A DNA stretch of 64,000 bases from Kordia jejudonensis (GTDB lineage: Bacteria; Bacteroidota; Bacteroidia; Flavobacteriales; Flavobacteriaceae). The position numbers were made by a program, and so were the translations under genes. Below are positions 25,552 through 36,352 of the stretch, in pieces. Every line of letters starts with the position of its first letter. Position 1 is the stretch's first letter. The stretch covers positions 1 through 64,000 of the forward strand of contig NZ_LBMG01000007.1 in assembly GCF_001005315.1 (NCBI RefSeq), given 5' to 3'. The notes under the pieces are model-generated. The model was not told the DNA's origin. It saw nothing but the letters and a program-made list of their open reading frames with translations, and made no database searches.

Positions 25552-28382
25552 ATGAAGAAAATCACATCGTAGACACGCAACTTCCTTTGACGCTAGACTT
25601 TAAGTCGCTCAAAGCAGCTGGACTTGCCTACATCCAAAAACACAGCACAACCGCTTGGACAAATTTGAATCCGAGCGATCCTGGTGTGACGATTTTGGAG
25701 CAATTGTGTTATGCTTTTACAGAACTTGGCTATTGTGGAAATTTCCCAATGAAGGATATTTTGACACAAAAAGATGGAACGCTTCAAGTAGAAAATCAAT
25801 TTTACACACCAAAAGAGATTTTAACGACTTCGCCCATTACGATTCAAGATTATACAAAACTGGTTATTGATCAAATTTCGGCGGTAAAAAACATCCTATT
25901 TAAACCAGTTACAACCTCGTTTTCGTTTGTACAAGGCATGTATGAAGTGTATCTGTTATTAGATATAAATTACACAGACAATACCGTTGACGACAATCCT
26001 GAATTTGATACATTTTTCTTGCTAAATACGTATAGAAATGTAGGCGAAGTATTTGCCATGCCAACAACATTGGTTGAAAAAACATATACCATTACAGGAA
26101 ATTTAGAGTTGCAATCGGGTTATCATTATCAAGATGTATTACCAGAAATTATGCAAAGCATCAATCAATATATTTTTCCTGATGTTACCCAAACAGGATA
26201 CGATGTATTGCGCAAAGAAGGCACAAGTACAAATGCTATTTTTGAAGGTCCAATCTTAAAAAATGGCTGGATTCCTACGGAAAGTATTCAACCCAAAAGA
26301 GATGCCATTCAACCTTTTGAAATCACAAAATTGATTCACGATATAAACGGTGTACAATCGATTTCTAAAGTTACTTTTCTGTTAGATGGAAAAGAAATTG
26401 ACACTGCTATCTGTGCTGAAAATGAAATCTTACGATTCGATTTTACACAATCTATCAAAAATACGCTACAACTAGCAGTACATTCTGATGGAAAACAACA
26501 CAATTTTGATGTAAATGCTTCCGTATTAGAAGAATTTGGCAACATGCAACAACCAGCTTCCAAAGTACATACGGTAGCAGCTGTAGTAACTGAACCTTCA
26601 CTTCCAACAGGAAAATTTAGAGATATTACCAACTATTACGCCATTCAAAATACATTTCCAGATTCATATAAAATTGGCACAAATGCCGTAAATAAAAATA
26701 CGCCTGCCTACCAAGTAGCACAATCGCGTCAGTTAAAAGGTTATTTAAATATGTTTGATCAAATGTTGAGCAATCAATTTGCACAATTGGCAAACATTGA
26801 CAAGTTATTTTCATTCAAAAATACAGCGACGGGAAATCCTGCTGATTTAGAAAATTACAACGCCACAAAAACAAAAGAAGAAAAAGAACAACCAAAATAT
26901 CCAGCGCCATTTCAAGCTTTTTCTCCAACTTATTTTTACCAATCATTGTACGACAGTGTGCCAAATATTGAACCGCTTTTGCGCGATTATACAACGTTCA
27001 ATTTTGGTCCTGTATTAGAAACAGAGCAAGAGTTGGCACAGAAAAAATGGACGCGTTATAAAGAAGATCCATACAACGGATACATGTACGGATTGTTGGT
27101 AGCTACCGAAGAAGACAACGTAAATTTGAAACGCCGAAACGATTTGCTCGATCACGTATTGGCACGTCATGGCGTATCTCCAGCAATTATTGACACCTTA
27201 ATTTACGGCACCATATATTCGGGCGATGTATTGAAAGATCGTGTGATTATTAAAAGTGTATACCTTCAAAATTTTGCGCTTTTATCATACAATCGAGCAA
27301 AATCATACAATTATATTGGCGCACAAAAATTACATTCATATCACTTAACAATTACTGCGGAACTTATTGAGGAACTTACTCAAAAAGACACTTTAATACC
27401 GCCAAATGAACAGGAAGAAAAGCTCACAAAAGAAGAAAAACAAGCTGCACTTTTAGCATACGAAGCAAAAACTGCGTTGCAACAAATTTTAAAACATTCG
27501 TATGAAACCAATGGAATTTTTGACAGCGTTCGTTTTGATACTTCACAAAAACTAACATCGCAAGATGTTATCAATTACAATACTATTGAATTAGAAGCAT
27601 CATTGCTTTTGACATTGCAACCTTACTATATCAATTTCATACAAGAAACTGCTTTATATCAAGAATTAACTCCAAAAAAACAGACTGAAATAGACACTGC
27701 TTTTTGGTTATACACACAGCGAAAAGGCTTCATTACGATAGAAACAAATCTGTTGTTACAATCTGCAAGTTTTAAAATATATATCAAAAAAGTAATTGAT
27801 CCATTAGACGGAAGATACATGTATTATAGTAATACTACAATGTTATCCTATCACGATTTTATAACACAAACTTCAGCTTTTGACACTATGACTTCTGATG
27901 CTATAAACAGCTTGGTAAGCGATACTTCGAAGTGGGAAACTAGCTTTGAAGTTTCTACAGCAATAGCAAGTGACACTTTTGATAAATTAGGAAGTTCAGC
28001 ATATACATATACGGTTCAAGTTTCATGGGAAAATGCATACACATGCTCTATTCACAATTCAATTTTTGACAATACACTGTTGTTCTTTTTTCCTGATTTT
28101 ATTCCTGAAATGAAAACAACAGCTTGGCAAAATAGACTTTCGTATTTCATGGAAAGTCAGTTACCATTGCAAATATCGCAAGACACAAAACAACTATCAG
28201 AAGACACCTTAAAAAATTTAATTCCTAAGTATATCGATTGGTACAATGCAACCATTTATACTGCCAAAACAACCACTGAAACACAAGAAGAAGTAGCCGC
28301 AAAAAGAAAACAAGAAACAACTACAAGTACGGGACATTTGGTAGCGTACGTAGACACAATTTACACAGAAAACAATGCATAG
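25548..28382 (+). CDS. eCIS baseplate wedge protein, Pvc12/Afp12-like
   Basis: 944 residues. The N-terminus holds the family signature WTNLNPSDPGVTILEQLCYAFTELGY. The middle has SRQLKGYLNMFDQMLSNQFAQLANIDKLF and KRRNDLLDHVLARHGV, and the C-terminal part is less conserved. This family pairs with Pvc11 to build the wedges and may hold the tail fibres. Start ATG overlaps the Pvc11 stop (ATGA), and its own stop overlaps the tape-measure start by 8 bases, so the three genes are translated as a coupled set. Confidence 0.87.
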   Translation: MNEENHIVDTQLPLTLDFKSLKAAGLAYIQKHSTTAWTNLNPSDPGVTILEQLCYAFTELGYCGNFPMKDILTQKDGTLQVENQFYTPKEILTTSPITIQDYTKLVIDQISAVKNILFKPVTTSFSFVQGMYEVYLLLDINYTDNTVDDNPEFDTFFLLNTYRNVGEVFAMPTTLVEKTYTITGNLELQSGYHYQDVLPEIMQSINQYIFPDVTQTGYDVLRKEGTSTNAIFEGPILKNGWIPTESIQPKRDAIQPFEITKLIHDINGVQSISKVTFLLDGKEIDTAICAENEILRFDFTQSIKNTLQLAVHSDGKQHNFDVNASVLEEFGNMQQPASKVHTVAAVVTEPSLPTGKFRDITNYYAIQNTFPDSYKIGTNAVNKNTPAYQVAQSRQLKGYLNMFDQMLSNQFAQLANIDKLFSFKNTATGNPADLENYNATKTKEEKEQPKYPAPFQAFSPTYFYQSLYDSVPNIEPLLRDYTTFNFGPVLETEQELAQKKWTRYKEDPYNGYMYGLLVATEEDNVNLKRRNDLLDHVLARHGVSPAIIDTLIYGTIYSGDVLKDRVIIKSVYLQNFALLSYNRAKSYNYIGAQKLHSYHLTITAELIEELTQKDTLIPPNEQEEKLTKEEKQAALLAYEAKTALQQILKHSYETNGIFDSVRFDTSQKLTSQDVINYNTIELEASLLLTLQPYYINFIQETALYQELTPKKQTEIDTAFWLYTQRKGFITIETNLLLQSASFKIYIKKVIDPLDGRYMYYSNTTMLSYHDFITQTSAFDTMTSDAINSLVSDTSKWETSFEVSTAIASDTFDKLGSSAYTYTVQVSWENAYTCSIHNSIFDNTLLFFFPDFIPEMKTTAWQNRLSYFMESQLPLQISQDTKQLSEDTLKNLIPKYIDWYNATIYTAKTTTETQEEVAAKRKQETTTSTGHLVAYVDTIYTENNA

Positions 28383-31300
28383 TTCAGGAGCACATATCGT
28401 CACACGTTGTGAGTGGAATACCGCCTTTGATTCCAAAGACCTCGCTACTACATTGCAAACATATATTAGCAAATGGAGTACGTACAAAATGCAACGTATT
28501 ATCAACAGTGTTTTTGATCGTTTTTGTCCAGAAGGGCAAACCATGAAGATTAAAAAATTGTCGCTTGATTTGGGCGCAATTACATATGAAAATATGGAAC
28601 GAGAATTGCCAATTCGACTCAAAAGTGCTTTGTATGATGCCTTATTTGCCTTAATAATGTATCCAAAAAGTGGCGATCAAACGCTGGAAGTTGTCAATGC
28701 AAGTATGGCGCAATTGAGCATTATAAAAGCATTTTTACTAGAAGGAATGTTGCCTTGGAATTATCAAGAAAGTTACGGTTCAGCCAATCAAATTATGCGT
28801 TTACAACTGACAAATAATCGATTGGAAATCATTCAATTAATCCAAAAAATTGGTCAAAACGCAAACGTCCGAAAACGAATTGCATGGCAGTTTGATGAAA
28901 AAATTATCAAAAAAATAATCACTGGATTAGAACCAAATAATCATCAACAAATTATCAGTTTCTCGGAAGAATTTGTCAAAATTCAAGAAAAAGAAAATGT
29001 ACTCAAAACAAGTACACAAGCCTTTAAGAAAAACTTATGGTTGTGGATTTTAAACTATTTGTTTGTCGACAGAGGAACTATTTTTAATAAAATCGCTTTT
29101 GTGCGAAGTACCATTACACAAATTGCCAATCATTTTAATATTTCATACGATATCTTGGTGGAACTTATTGAAGCTGCCATTAACAAAAACAAAAAGTATA
29201 CAATTGTAAATACTGACTTTATCGCAATTTTAAGATTATTGTCAAACGAATTACATCACAAAGCATATACAGAAGTTAATACCTTACAACAGCAAGAAAA
29301 TTTCTGGAGAAAAGTTGTTCGTTATTTTAATAACGCTTCCGCGAGAAGTACCTCAACTCAGAAAAATGAATTCAACGAATTGGTCATTAATTTATCAAAA
29401 TTAGATGCAAAGCGTTTTCAAAAAATCATCATTAGTGTTGAACAAAAACCAACACATTGGGAAGCAATTCTAAAGGATTTAATTCCAGCAGCCATTGAAA
29501 ATTTATTCATTGCCTTATCGCCTTCACAATCGAAAAATATATTGACACAAATTGAGTTTTTGACACAATTGCAAACAGAAATTAGCACAAAAATAGCACC
29601 TGTAAAACTATATACGCTGGGTATTGAGTTTTGTGTAAAACATCAAAATGCTTCTGTTTCCAAACATGACTTTTTAACCTTTGTCATTGAAAAAATTGCC
29701 AAAAAACAACAACAGTCAAAGTTTAGCATTTTACATCAATTAATTGGAACGGCAATTACGAGTACAACGACTCAGAAAACCGTATTTATTCCTTTATTCA
29801 ATGAATTGAAAAGTTTATTTCAGCAAGAAATTGTATCTGCAACTGTTACAACTACTGAAAAACTAGATACCATTATAGAAGACTATATAGAAGCTATTAC
29901 TACAGGACAAATTTCTACAAATGAAACACATACACTTGAACAAAAAATAATACAGTGGATTGGTATTGCACCAAAAGATTTTTGGAATATTGCTACTAAA
30001 GCTCCAAAAAATGTACTTGTAACCAAACATATTAGCGCATTAATTGCTTCCTACGGAACACAACGTTTCATAACAAAAGTACAGCCAACTATTGCTTCAT
30101 TTGTACAACAATTGCAACGCATACTTTCAGATGTTAGTTCCAAAAATCCAAAACAGGCAGCAACAATTCGTGTTATCAAACATGTATTGTTTGAAATCAG
30201 TTTTGCCATACTTTGGAAAGAAAACATACAACAGATCGATCGCTTTTTTGTAAAGTTGCTAGTGTACATTCAACGAGAAAAAGCTGTGCAACATACCACA
30301 GATGTACAAGAAGTAATTCAATTATTGCTACAGCATCCAAACATGAGAACCATTGGTTTTTCATCACAGGAATTAGTGACAATTCAGCAACAATTTCACA
30401 CACTTTCTAAAAAAACTATTCTAACAAGAATCCTCGAAGCGACGCAAGAGATAAATCAGCAAGAAAAAGTAGCCGAATTAGTAACTGAAGTTGTCCGTTC
30501 TAAGAAAATATATCATGCGACCTATCAAAAACATACAGATGTAATTGTTTCGTATTTGCTTCCTAATGGAATGAAGATCCGCAAAGAACTTTTGGCTACT
30601 TATATCGCAAAAATCACCAAAGCAAACCCAAATTTTAGCAACATTAAGATAGAAAAAACGCTCAATGATTGTTTTTGGCAAACATTGCTATTGTATGTTT
30701 CATACCGAGGAAATGCACAAAAATTCCATAAGCTATTTGAAGAAACTATTGCGAATACTTTTCCTGAAATACAGATTGGCAGAAATGTGTTTCGTTCTAG
30801 TGAAAAAGTTCAAAAAGAAGCCGCAACAACCACGCTAGTAGCGCGTGCAGAAGTTGCTAAAAACGCCAAAAGACAAGAAAACTTCGCGTCAAAACTAACA
30901 TTAAAAACTATTGAAGAAGCGATTCAGCAACAAAAATCAGCTGAAACAATTGCTGAATTAGTTGCTGAAATAATTCAAACAAAAAATATACAATTTTCAG
31001 ATTACCAAACACATACGAAAACAATTATTGCGTATTTACTTTCTAATGGAGTTCACTTGCGTACAGAATTAGTTGCTACGTTTTTAACAAAAATTACAAA
31101 AGAAATACCAAATCTGAGTCCTGCTGAAATACGTCAAATTTTAGAAATTAATTTCTGGAAAACCTTAGTTTCGTACACTATACACAAAGGTAAGGAACAA
31201 CGATTTAGAACACTGTTTGAAACCAATGTAACGAATGCATTTTCAATATATAAAGCGGCTTCAGTACAACTAGTTCATGAAACAAAAGCTCATGATATTG

Positions 31301-33045
31301 CATTAACAATTCCTATAAAAGTAACAACTACGGTACTTTTTGAGACGATTCAGCAAGCAATGCAAAACGCAACTACAACAGTTATTATTGGTAAAAAAAC
31401 CTATACGTTTTCGGAAGCATTTGTACTTGGTTTGGAAACATCTCCAGCATTCATAAGACGTAGTATTCAGCAAACTGTACATACCAAAAAACAACGTGTA
31501 CAATTGCAAAACGCCATCTCTTTTGAAGCATTTATTGTGTTAATTCCGAAAGGTTTATCCAACTCAGCAATAGTAATGTACAAGTCATTTCATATGCTAT
31601 TTGTCATTGCAAAACACTTTGGAAATGCTCAAATTACAGCAATATTAGAAACGCTATTTTGGAAAGAAACTATTGCAAGTATTCAAACAAAAATACCAAC
31701 GCAACAACAACTTAAAGCGTTAATAAAAATCACGTTTGATGAACTTTCAAATATAGAAACGTTAGACCTTTTAACCATTGTAAAATATATACAACGCAAT
31801 CGATTGGCAATTCCGAAGGTATTAAAAACGGCATTGATTTCGCATCATACTATTTTTGAAGCAATCGCTGCAACAAATCGTAACGTATCGCTTTCTAAAG
31901 CAATTGAAACATGTGTAGCACATAAAAAAATTGATGTATTGAGCACACATCTCATTACACAATTTACCATTCCTGCATGGTTTCAACATACAGCATCGTA
32001 CACGTATGAAAATATACTAAATACTTTACTTGCGGAACAACCTTTAGTGATGTTAAGCTCCATTCGAAGCAGTAAAGTTTCCGACATACAACTTACAAAG
32101 TTGTCGCAAACAATTCAGTTTTCGACATTAATTAACACGTTAATAAAATTATATCCTGTACAACGAAAACGACTCTTAGATATTCAAAAACTATATGAAA
32201 GTATGGCAATGATTTCTACCGCAGGAATTGCTACCAAAGAATTGCAAGACATACTCAGTAAAAAAGTATGGAAAGCGTGGCAAACGTCCAATTGGTCATT
32301 GTTAACACAAACCAACATTTGGAACGAACTCGTATGGGAAACCTGTGGCAAGAAAAACATGCACACACGTGACTTTGTAAAAGCCATTCAAAGTATCAAA
32401 ACAAGTTTGCCAAACGCATTACAAGTAACATTTACAAGCTTATTTCCTGACAAGAAAAAAGCAGTACAAATAACAAGCGTAACAGAAACTAAAACCCTAA
32501 AACAAGTATCAATGCAAACACAAAATACATCACTTCCTGAAGAAGGTATTTACATTCCAAATGCAGGATTGGTATTGCTCAACAATTACTTTTTAATGCT
32601 CATGGATCGTTTGGGAATTATTGAAAACAATGAATTTAAAACCGAGGAAGATCAAGAAAATGCAGTGCATTATTTCCAATATATCGTCACTGGATTAACG
32701 GAAACTGAAGAAGCATTATTGGTCTTAAATAAAATTCTAGCTGGACTTTCGCCAACTACGCCTGTAAAAAGTGCGATAGAAATGACAAGCGATCAAAAAG
32801 AATTGATTGATGGTTTAATACAAGCAGCAATTGGGTATTGGCCAGAAATCGGAAATACTTCTGTTGATGGATTCCGAGGAAATTGGTTGGTTCGTGAAGG
32901 AGTTTTGCGAGAAACCGAAGAACGTTGGGAACTTACTGTAGAAAAAAGAGCGTACGATATTTTAATGATAAAAGCACCTTTTTCATTTTCAATTATAAAA
33001 TTACCGTGGATGCCAAAACCACTTCATGTTACTTGGCCATTTTAA
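28375..33045 (+). CDS. contractile injection system tape-measure protein (Pvc14/Afp14-like)
   Basis: 1556 residues, predominantly helical. The N-terminus (GAHIVTRCEWNTAFDSKDLA, KKLSLDLGAI) and the C-terminus (NAGLVLLNNYFLMLMDRLGI, WPEIGNTSVDGFRGNWLVREGVL, LPWMPKPLHVTWPF) are the two conserved ends of the Bacteroidota family. Between them helical repeats of about 160 residues occur, clearest at about 700 and 860 (AELVTEVV..KKIY and AELVAEII..KNIQ, each followed by a YQ-T..-YLL-NG pattern). It is thought to set tube length. Overlaps Pvc12 by 8 bases. Confidence 0.87.
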   Translation: MHSSGAHIVTRCEWNTAFDSKDLATTLQTYISKWSTYKMQRIINSVFDRFCPEGQTMKIKKLSLDLGAITYENMERELPIRLKSALYDALFALIMYPKSGDQTLEVVNASMAQLSIIKAFLLEGMLPWNYQESYGSANQIMRLQLTNNRLEIIQLIQKIGQNANVRKRIAWQFDEKIIKKIITGLEPNNHQQIISFSEEFVKIQEKENVLKTSTQAFKKNLWLWILNYLFVDRGTIFNKIAFVRSTITQIANHFNISYDILVELIEAAINKNKKYTIVNTDFIAILRLLSNELHHKAYTEVNTLQQQENFWRKVVRYFNNASARSTSTQKNEFNELVINLSKLDAKRFQKIIISVEQKPTHWEAILKDLIPAAIENLFIALSPSQSKNILTQIEFLTQLQTEISTKIAPVKLYTLGIEFCVKHQNASVSKHDFLTFVIEKIAKKQQQSKFSILHQLIGTAITSTTTQKTVFIPLFNELKSLFQQEIVSATVTTTEKLDTIIEDYIEAITTGQISTNETHTLEQKIIQWIGIAPKDFWNIATKAPKNVLVTKHISALIASYGTQRFITKVQPTIASFVQQLQRILSDVSSKNPKQAATIRVIKHVLFEISFAILWKENIQQIDRFFVKLLVYIQREKAVQHTTDVQEVIQLLLQHPNMRTIGFSSQELVTIQQQFHTLSKKTILTRILEATQEINQQEKVAELVTEVVRSKKIYHATYQKHTDVIVSYLLPNGMKIRKELLATYIAKITKANPNFSNIKIEKTLNDCFWQTLLLYVSYRGNAQKFHKLFEETIANTFPEIQIGRNVFRSSEKVQKEAATTTLVARAEVAKNAKRQENFASKLTLKTIEEAIQQQKSAETIAELVAEIIQTKNIQFSDYQTHTKTIIAYLLSNGVHLRTELVATFLTKITKEIPNLSPAEIRQILEINFWKTLVSYTIHKGKEQRFRTLFETNVTNAFSIYKAASVQLVHETKAHDIALTIPIKVTTTVLFETIQQAMQNATTTVIIGKKTYTFSEAFVLGLETSPAFIRRSIQQTVHTKKQRVQLQNAISFEAFIVLIPKGLSNSAIVMYKSFHMLFVIAKHFGNAQITAILETLFWKETIASIQTKIPTQQQLKALIKITFDELSNIETLDLLTIVKYIQRNRLAIPKVLKTALISHHTIFEAIAATNRNVSLSKAIETCVAHKKIDVLSTHLITQFTIPAWFQHTASYTYENILNTLLAEQPLVMLSSIRSSKVSDIQLTKLSQTIQFSTLINTLIKLYPVQRKRLLDIQKLYESMAMISTAGIATKELQDILSKKVWKAWQTSNWSLLTQTNIWNELVWETCGKKNMHTRDFVKAIQSIKTSLPNALQVTFTSLFPDKKKAVQITSVTETKTLKQVSMQTQNTSLPEEGIYIPNAGLVLLNNYFLMLMDRLGIIENNEFKTEEDQENAVHYFQYIVTGLTETEEALLVLNKILAGLSPTTPVKSAIEMTSDQKELIDGLIQAAIGYWPEIGNTSVDGFRGNWLVREGVLRETEERWELTVEKRAYDILMIKAPFSFSIIKLPWMPKPLHVTWPF

Positions 33046-33182
33046 AAAAACGAACAACCATGAAAAAATATAGAAGTACACCAAAAATAGATAGTAGTTA
33101 GCTCAATATTAAAGAGTAAACAGAAAATTTAAATAACCACAAAAAGGTTAAAAATTATTAATAAACCAAAAAATAAAAATTT

Positions 33183-35438
33183 ATGAGTTCTTACAATGAC
33201 AATCTACATTCAAGTGTTGTTACCTCATTAAACACACAGGAATTAGAATTACAAAAAGTAAAATCGAAACAAGACGCGTCTATGTTTTCACTTTACTATG
33301 CACAAGGTGCACGAATTACAGCTTCTGAAAAATTGGAAGTAACGACGGAAAAATATGATTACCAACAAAAAGTAAACGGACAAGCCACGGTTGACAGTGA
33401 CATTTCGACCAATGTATTAGCTTCGGCTAAAAACACAAAAACGTATGCGGACAAATCGGTTACCAACACATCTGTTGCCGCAGCAAATGTGCAAATTGCT
33501 ACAAATGCAATTGTAAAACTGAGCAGTGATACTGGAAGTATTTTAAGTATTGTGAGCGCAGGCGATTACGGTACAGAAATTTACGAACAGGCAAAAAATG
33601 CTGCCATTTTAATGGATAATACTGCATATGTAGCCGAAGTTGCTTCACAAAAAAGTATGGAAGCTTCTGCGAGTATTTCGGAAGTCAGCACAAAAACGTT
33701 GTTAGATAAAGCCACCATAACCGACACTTCAATTAAGGATTTATTGAAAGTTGTTTCTGGACAATTAGAAGCTACCAACGATTTGGTACAAACAGAAACA
33801 AATGAAGTTTCCACTACTGGAATTGCAGAGAAAAAAGCGGAAGGACAATTAGAAGATATCAGGATTTCTTACAGAGCAACACAAAACGCATATCGATTGA
33901 GTAATGCGCAGCTCAACCTAAATTTAACGGTCCTTCCAGCATTAGACCATCAAAAGTTTACAGCAACGTTTGATATTTACGAAAATCCATTTTTCTCTAA
34001 CATCACTATAGACGGTAATACTGAAAATACACCGCCGAATCCAGTAGAAAATTACTATGTTATGTTAGTAAAAGAAAGTAAAAAGCAAACTTTCTCTATC
34101 AACATAGCGGAAAATATCATTACTAACAATGAAAAATCGTATATAGAAATTTCGCCTTCGGATGCAGTAAACGGAAAAATTTCATCACTGATATATACGG
34201 CTGATCCAAACAACGATTCGGATGATATTACTATAAAAGTGTTGCATGATAGTGACGGAAACAAATTAAAACTGGGAGACGAATATGTCATTTTTGTGTT
34301 AACGGTATTTACCACAGTATACAAAAAATCAATCAATACGTTTGATGATTATTTATCGGCTCCATCAGCTATGTTTAGCATGGCACATAATTTGCTGGCT
34401 CCTAATTATCAAGATATTACTGTAATTCCTGCAGATAGTGCTCCACAAACTCTTGGTTTTCCTATTTTGCAGAAAACAAGTTTCTCATTTGATTTTAATA
34501 GTCCAAAAATTACCAGTATTACTCCAGAATACCGTTGTATATTTTTACCTGACAATTCTGAGCTTATTGACGGGTTAATGACTGCTAAAGATCTGTTTCG
34601 TCAGCAATTAATAATTGAAAATGAAGAATTAATCGCTGCTTACAAACATGAAATCAAGGATTTAGAAAAAAGAATTGAATTCTTAAAAGGTAAAAAAGCT
34701 AATGCTGACAGTTCCGCAAAAGATACAAAGAGCGTCAATGTTTCTGCTATTGAAACACAGATTGAAGAAAGTCAGTCGCGTATTACCACATTGGAAGGGT
34801 ATCTTACTTCTATACAATCAAATCTTAGTGGAGAAGAAAGTGAAAAAATAAAGCCTGGATTCTTTTTTAACAAAACAATTGCAGCACAAATTCCTGCGGG
34901 AAGCTACACAAAAGGTACGGTAGAATCGCTTGATCCCATTGCGTATTTTTCCAAAAAATATCCGACAGAAATGAAAGATTTACAGGATAATGAGTTAAAA
35001 AAACTCCAAGATTCTATTAAAAAACTTACGAAAGATTTTCTGAAAGGTAAGTCGATTATAAAGCTTTACAGTGATTTTCTAAAAGTATTAAAAGATTCTA
35101 TAAAAGTAGAAAGGAAAGTGAATTCGCTAATCAAAAGTGATGCGTTTCAACAAGAGTTTAATAAAATGATTCTTGGGTATGAGGCATTTTATGTAAGCAT
35201 GGAATTGAAGCCAGAAACTACCGATAATTTTGGAAATAGGTTAATTGCCAACAACTTGTATATTCCTGCTGTATTGGTTGTAAGTGATGCTTCAGAAACC
35301 ACTCAAGCTATGTTTACCAATGCATTATCATTATTTAGTAGTACTGCAAATTTCACCTATCATACTGAAAATCAAAAAAACTCTTACCAAGCAGTAAATG
35401 AGTTAGTAGCAAACCAAGATCAAAAATCTAAAAAATAG
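33183..35438 (+). CDS. eCIS-associated coiled-coil protein of unknown function (751 aa)
   Basis: 751 residues, no recognised family and no signal peptide. Three zones are visible. A long Ala/Thr/Ser/Lys-rich helical zone covers about 1-240 (repeated ATNAIVKLSSD, ASQKSMEASASISEVSTK). A beta-rich zone covers about 245-430 (KFTATFDIYENPFF, VENYYVMLVKE, DEYVIFVLTVFT). A coiled coil lies at about 455-560 (ENEELIAAYKHEIKDLEKRI), with a further helical part. It occupies the place where PVC clusters carry the tail-fibre gene (Pvc13), but no adenovirus-like knob is seen. It ends 5 bases before the next, similarly built gene. Tail fibre, baseplate accessory or cargo carrier are all open. Confidence 0.7.
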   Translation: MSSYNDNLHSSVVTSLNTQELELQKVKSKQDASMFSLYYAQGARITASEKLEVTTEKYDYQQKVNGQATVDSDISTNVLASAKNTKTYADKSVTNTSVAAANVQIATNAIVKLSSDTGSILSIVSAGDYGTEIYEQAKNAAILMDNTAYVAEVASQKSMEASASISEVSTKTLLDKATITDTSIKDLLKVVSGQLEATNDLVQTETNEVSTTGIAEKKAEGQLEDIRISYRATQNAYRLSNAQLNLNLTVLPALDHQKFTATFDIYENPFFSNITIDGNTENTPPNPVENYYVMLVKESKKQTFSINIAENIITNNEKSYIEISPSDAVNGKISSLIYTADPNNDSDDITIKVLHDSDGNKLKLGDEYVIFVLTVFTTVYKKSINTFDDYLSAPSAMFSMAHNLLAPNYQDITVIPADSAPQTLGFPILQKTSFSFDFNSPKITSITPEYRCIFLPDNSELIDGLMTAKDLFRQQLIIENEELIAAYKHEIKDLEKRIEFLKGKKANADSSAKDTKSVNVSAIETQIEESQSRITTLEGYLTSIQSNLSGEESEKIKPGFFFNKTIAAQIPAGSYTKGTVESLDPIAYFSKKYPTEMKDLQDNELKKLQDSIKKLTKDFLKGKSIIKLYSDFLKVLKDSIKVERKVNSLIKSDAFQQEFNKMILGYEAFYVSMELKPETTDNFGNRLIANNLYIPAVLVVSDASETTQAMFTNALSLFSSTANFTYHTENQKNSYQAVNELVANQDQKSKK

Positions 35439-35443
35439 AACCC

Positions 35444-36307
35444 ATGAATATAGAAACATTATATCAACAATCGCTTAATACACGTTACGGTGTAACTGAA
35501 AAGAAAAAGCAAGAACTCGATCGTTTAACGCAAGAAGTGCTCAATGCAAATGGCTCTGTACAAGAATATCAAGCCATTGTAGATTCGTTAACTGAAAAAT
35601 TAACAAAATTACAAGGACAACTTGCTTCTGCGCAAGCGAATAAAGAGCAAGCATTGAACAATAAAAATTCGGTTGATACAGTTATTGACAACGCCAAAAA
35701 CTTAATGCAAAACTCTAAAATTGTCATCGCTGAAATTTCAAATGCAAACGGTGATATTAAAGATACTGCCAAGCAGGTCAACTCATTAATCAACAAGCTT
35801 ATCTATGCTGCTGAAATTGTAAATAAATTGGCAAACTTGATCATTCGTAAAAAAGCAACAAATCCGTTAATTTCTAATGAATTAATCACATTGGTCACAC
35901 AATCACAAACGGACGCAAACAATGCAGTAGCATTAACGTTAGTGGCATTAGAATCTGTATTTACTTCACAAGCAACAACCTTAGAATCTACAGCAGCAGC
36001 TGAGTTGGAAGATGAACAAGTGAATCGTTTGTACAATTTACTGGTTTACGGAGATATGGAACTCGCACAAGCGACAAACACGGATGATTCTTCAATAGCA
36101 ACACAAATAAATAATGATTCTATCAAAAGCTATTTGTACGAAGCTTACACAATTACCTCAGCCATGTATGAAGATGTTTTGACTGCTGTAAACGATACGA
36201 CAAGTCAGCTAAACAATGCCAAAGCATCATTGAGCAAAGCACAAGTAAAATTAGCTTCGTTACAATCTGGACTTGCGGCGGCAAATGCAGCGGCACTAGC
36301 ATCGTAA
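35444..36307 (+). CDS. eCIS-associated all-helical protein (287 aa)
   Basis: 287 residues, almost entirely predicted coiled coil, Ala/Asn/Gln/Leu rich, with no Cys, Trp or Pro-rich parts. It includes LTEKLTKLQGQLASAQANKEQ near 48 and a closing QLNNAKASLSKAQVKLASLQSGLAAANA. The central segment (NGDIKDTAKQVNSLINKL) resembles in style the helical N-terminal zone of the preceding protein, so the two may interact or share origin. Start is 5 bases after the preceding stop. No known family recognised. Confidence 0.7.
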   Translation: MNIETLYQQSLNTRYGVTEKKKQELDRLTQEVLNANGSVQEYQAIVDSLTEKLTKLQGQLASAQANKEQALNNKNSVDTVIDNAKNLMQNSKIVIAEISNANGDIKDTAKQVNSLINKLIYAAEIVNKLANLIIRKKATNPLISNELITLVTQSQTDANNAVALTLVALESVFTSQATTLESTAAAELEDEQVNRLYNLLVYGDMELAQATNTDDSSIATQINNDSIKSYLYEAYTITSAMYEDVLTAVNDTTSQLNNAKASLSKAQVKLASLQSGLAAANAAALAS

Positions 36308-36352
36308 AATTCTGTATCTTAGAGCTATAAATCATCTTAAAACCTATAAAAC

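Noticed and set aside
33060-33101. 13-codon frame after the tape-measure gene
   Set aside because: Too short, with no recognisable motif and no conserved neighbour relation.
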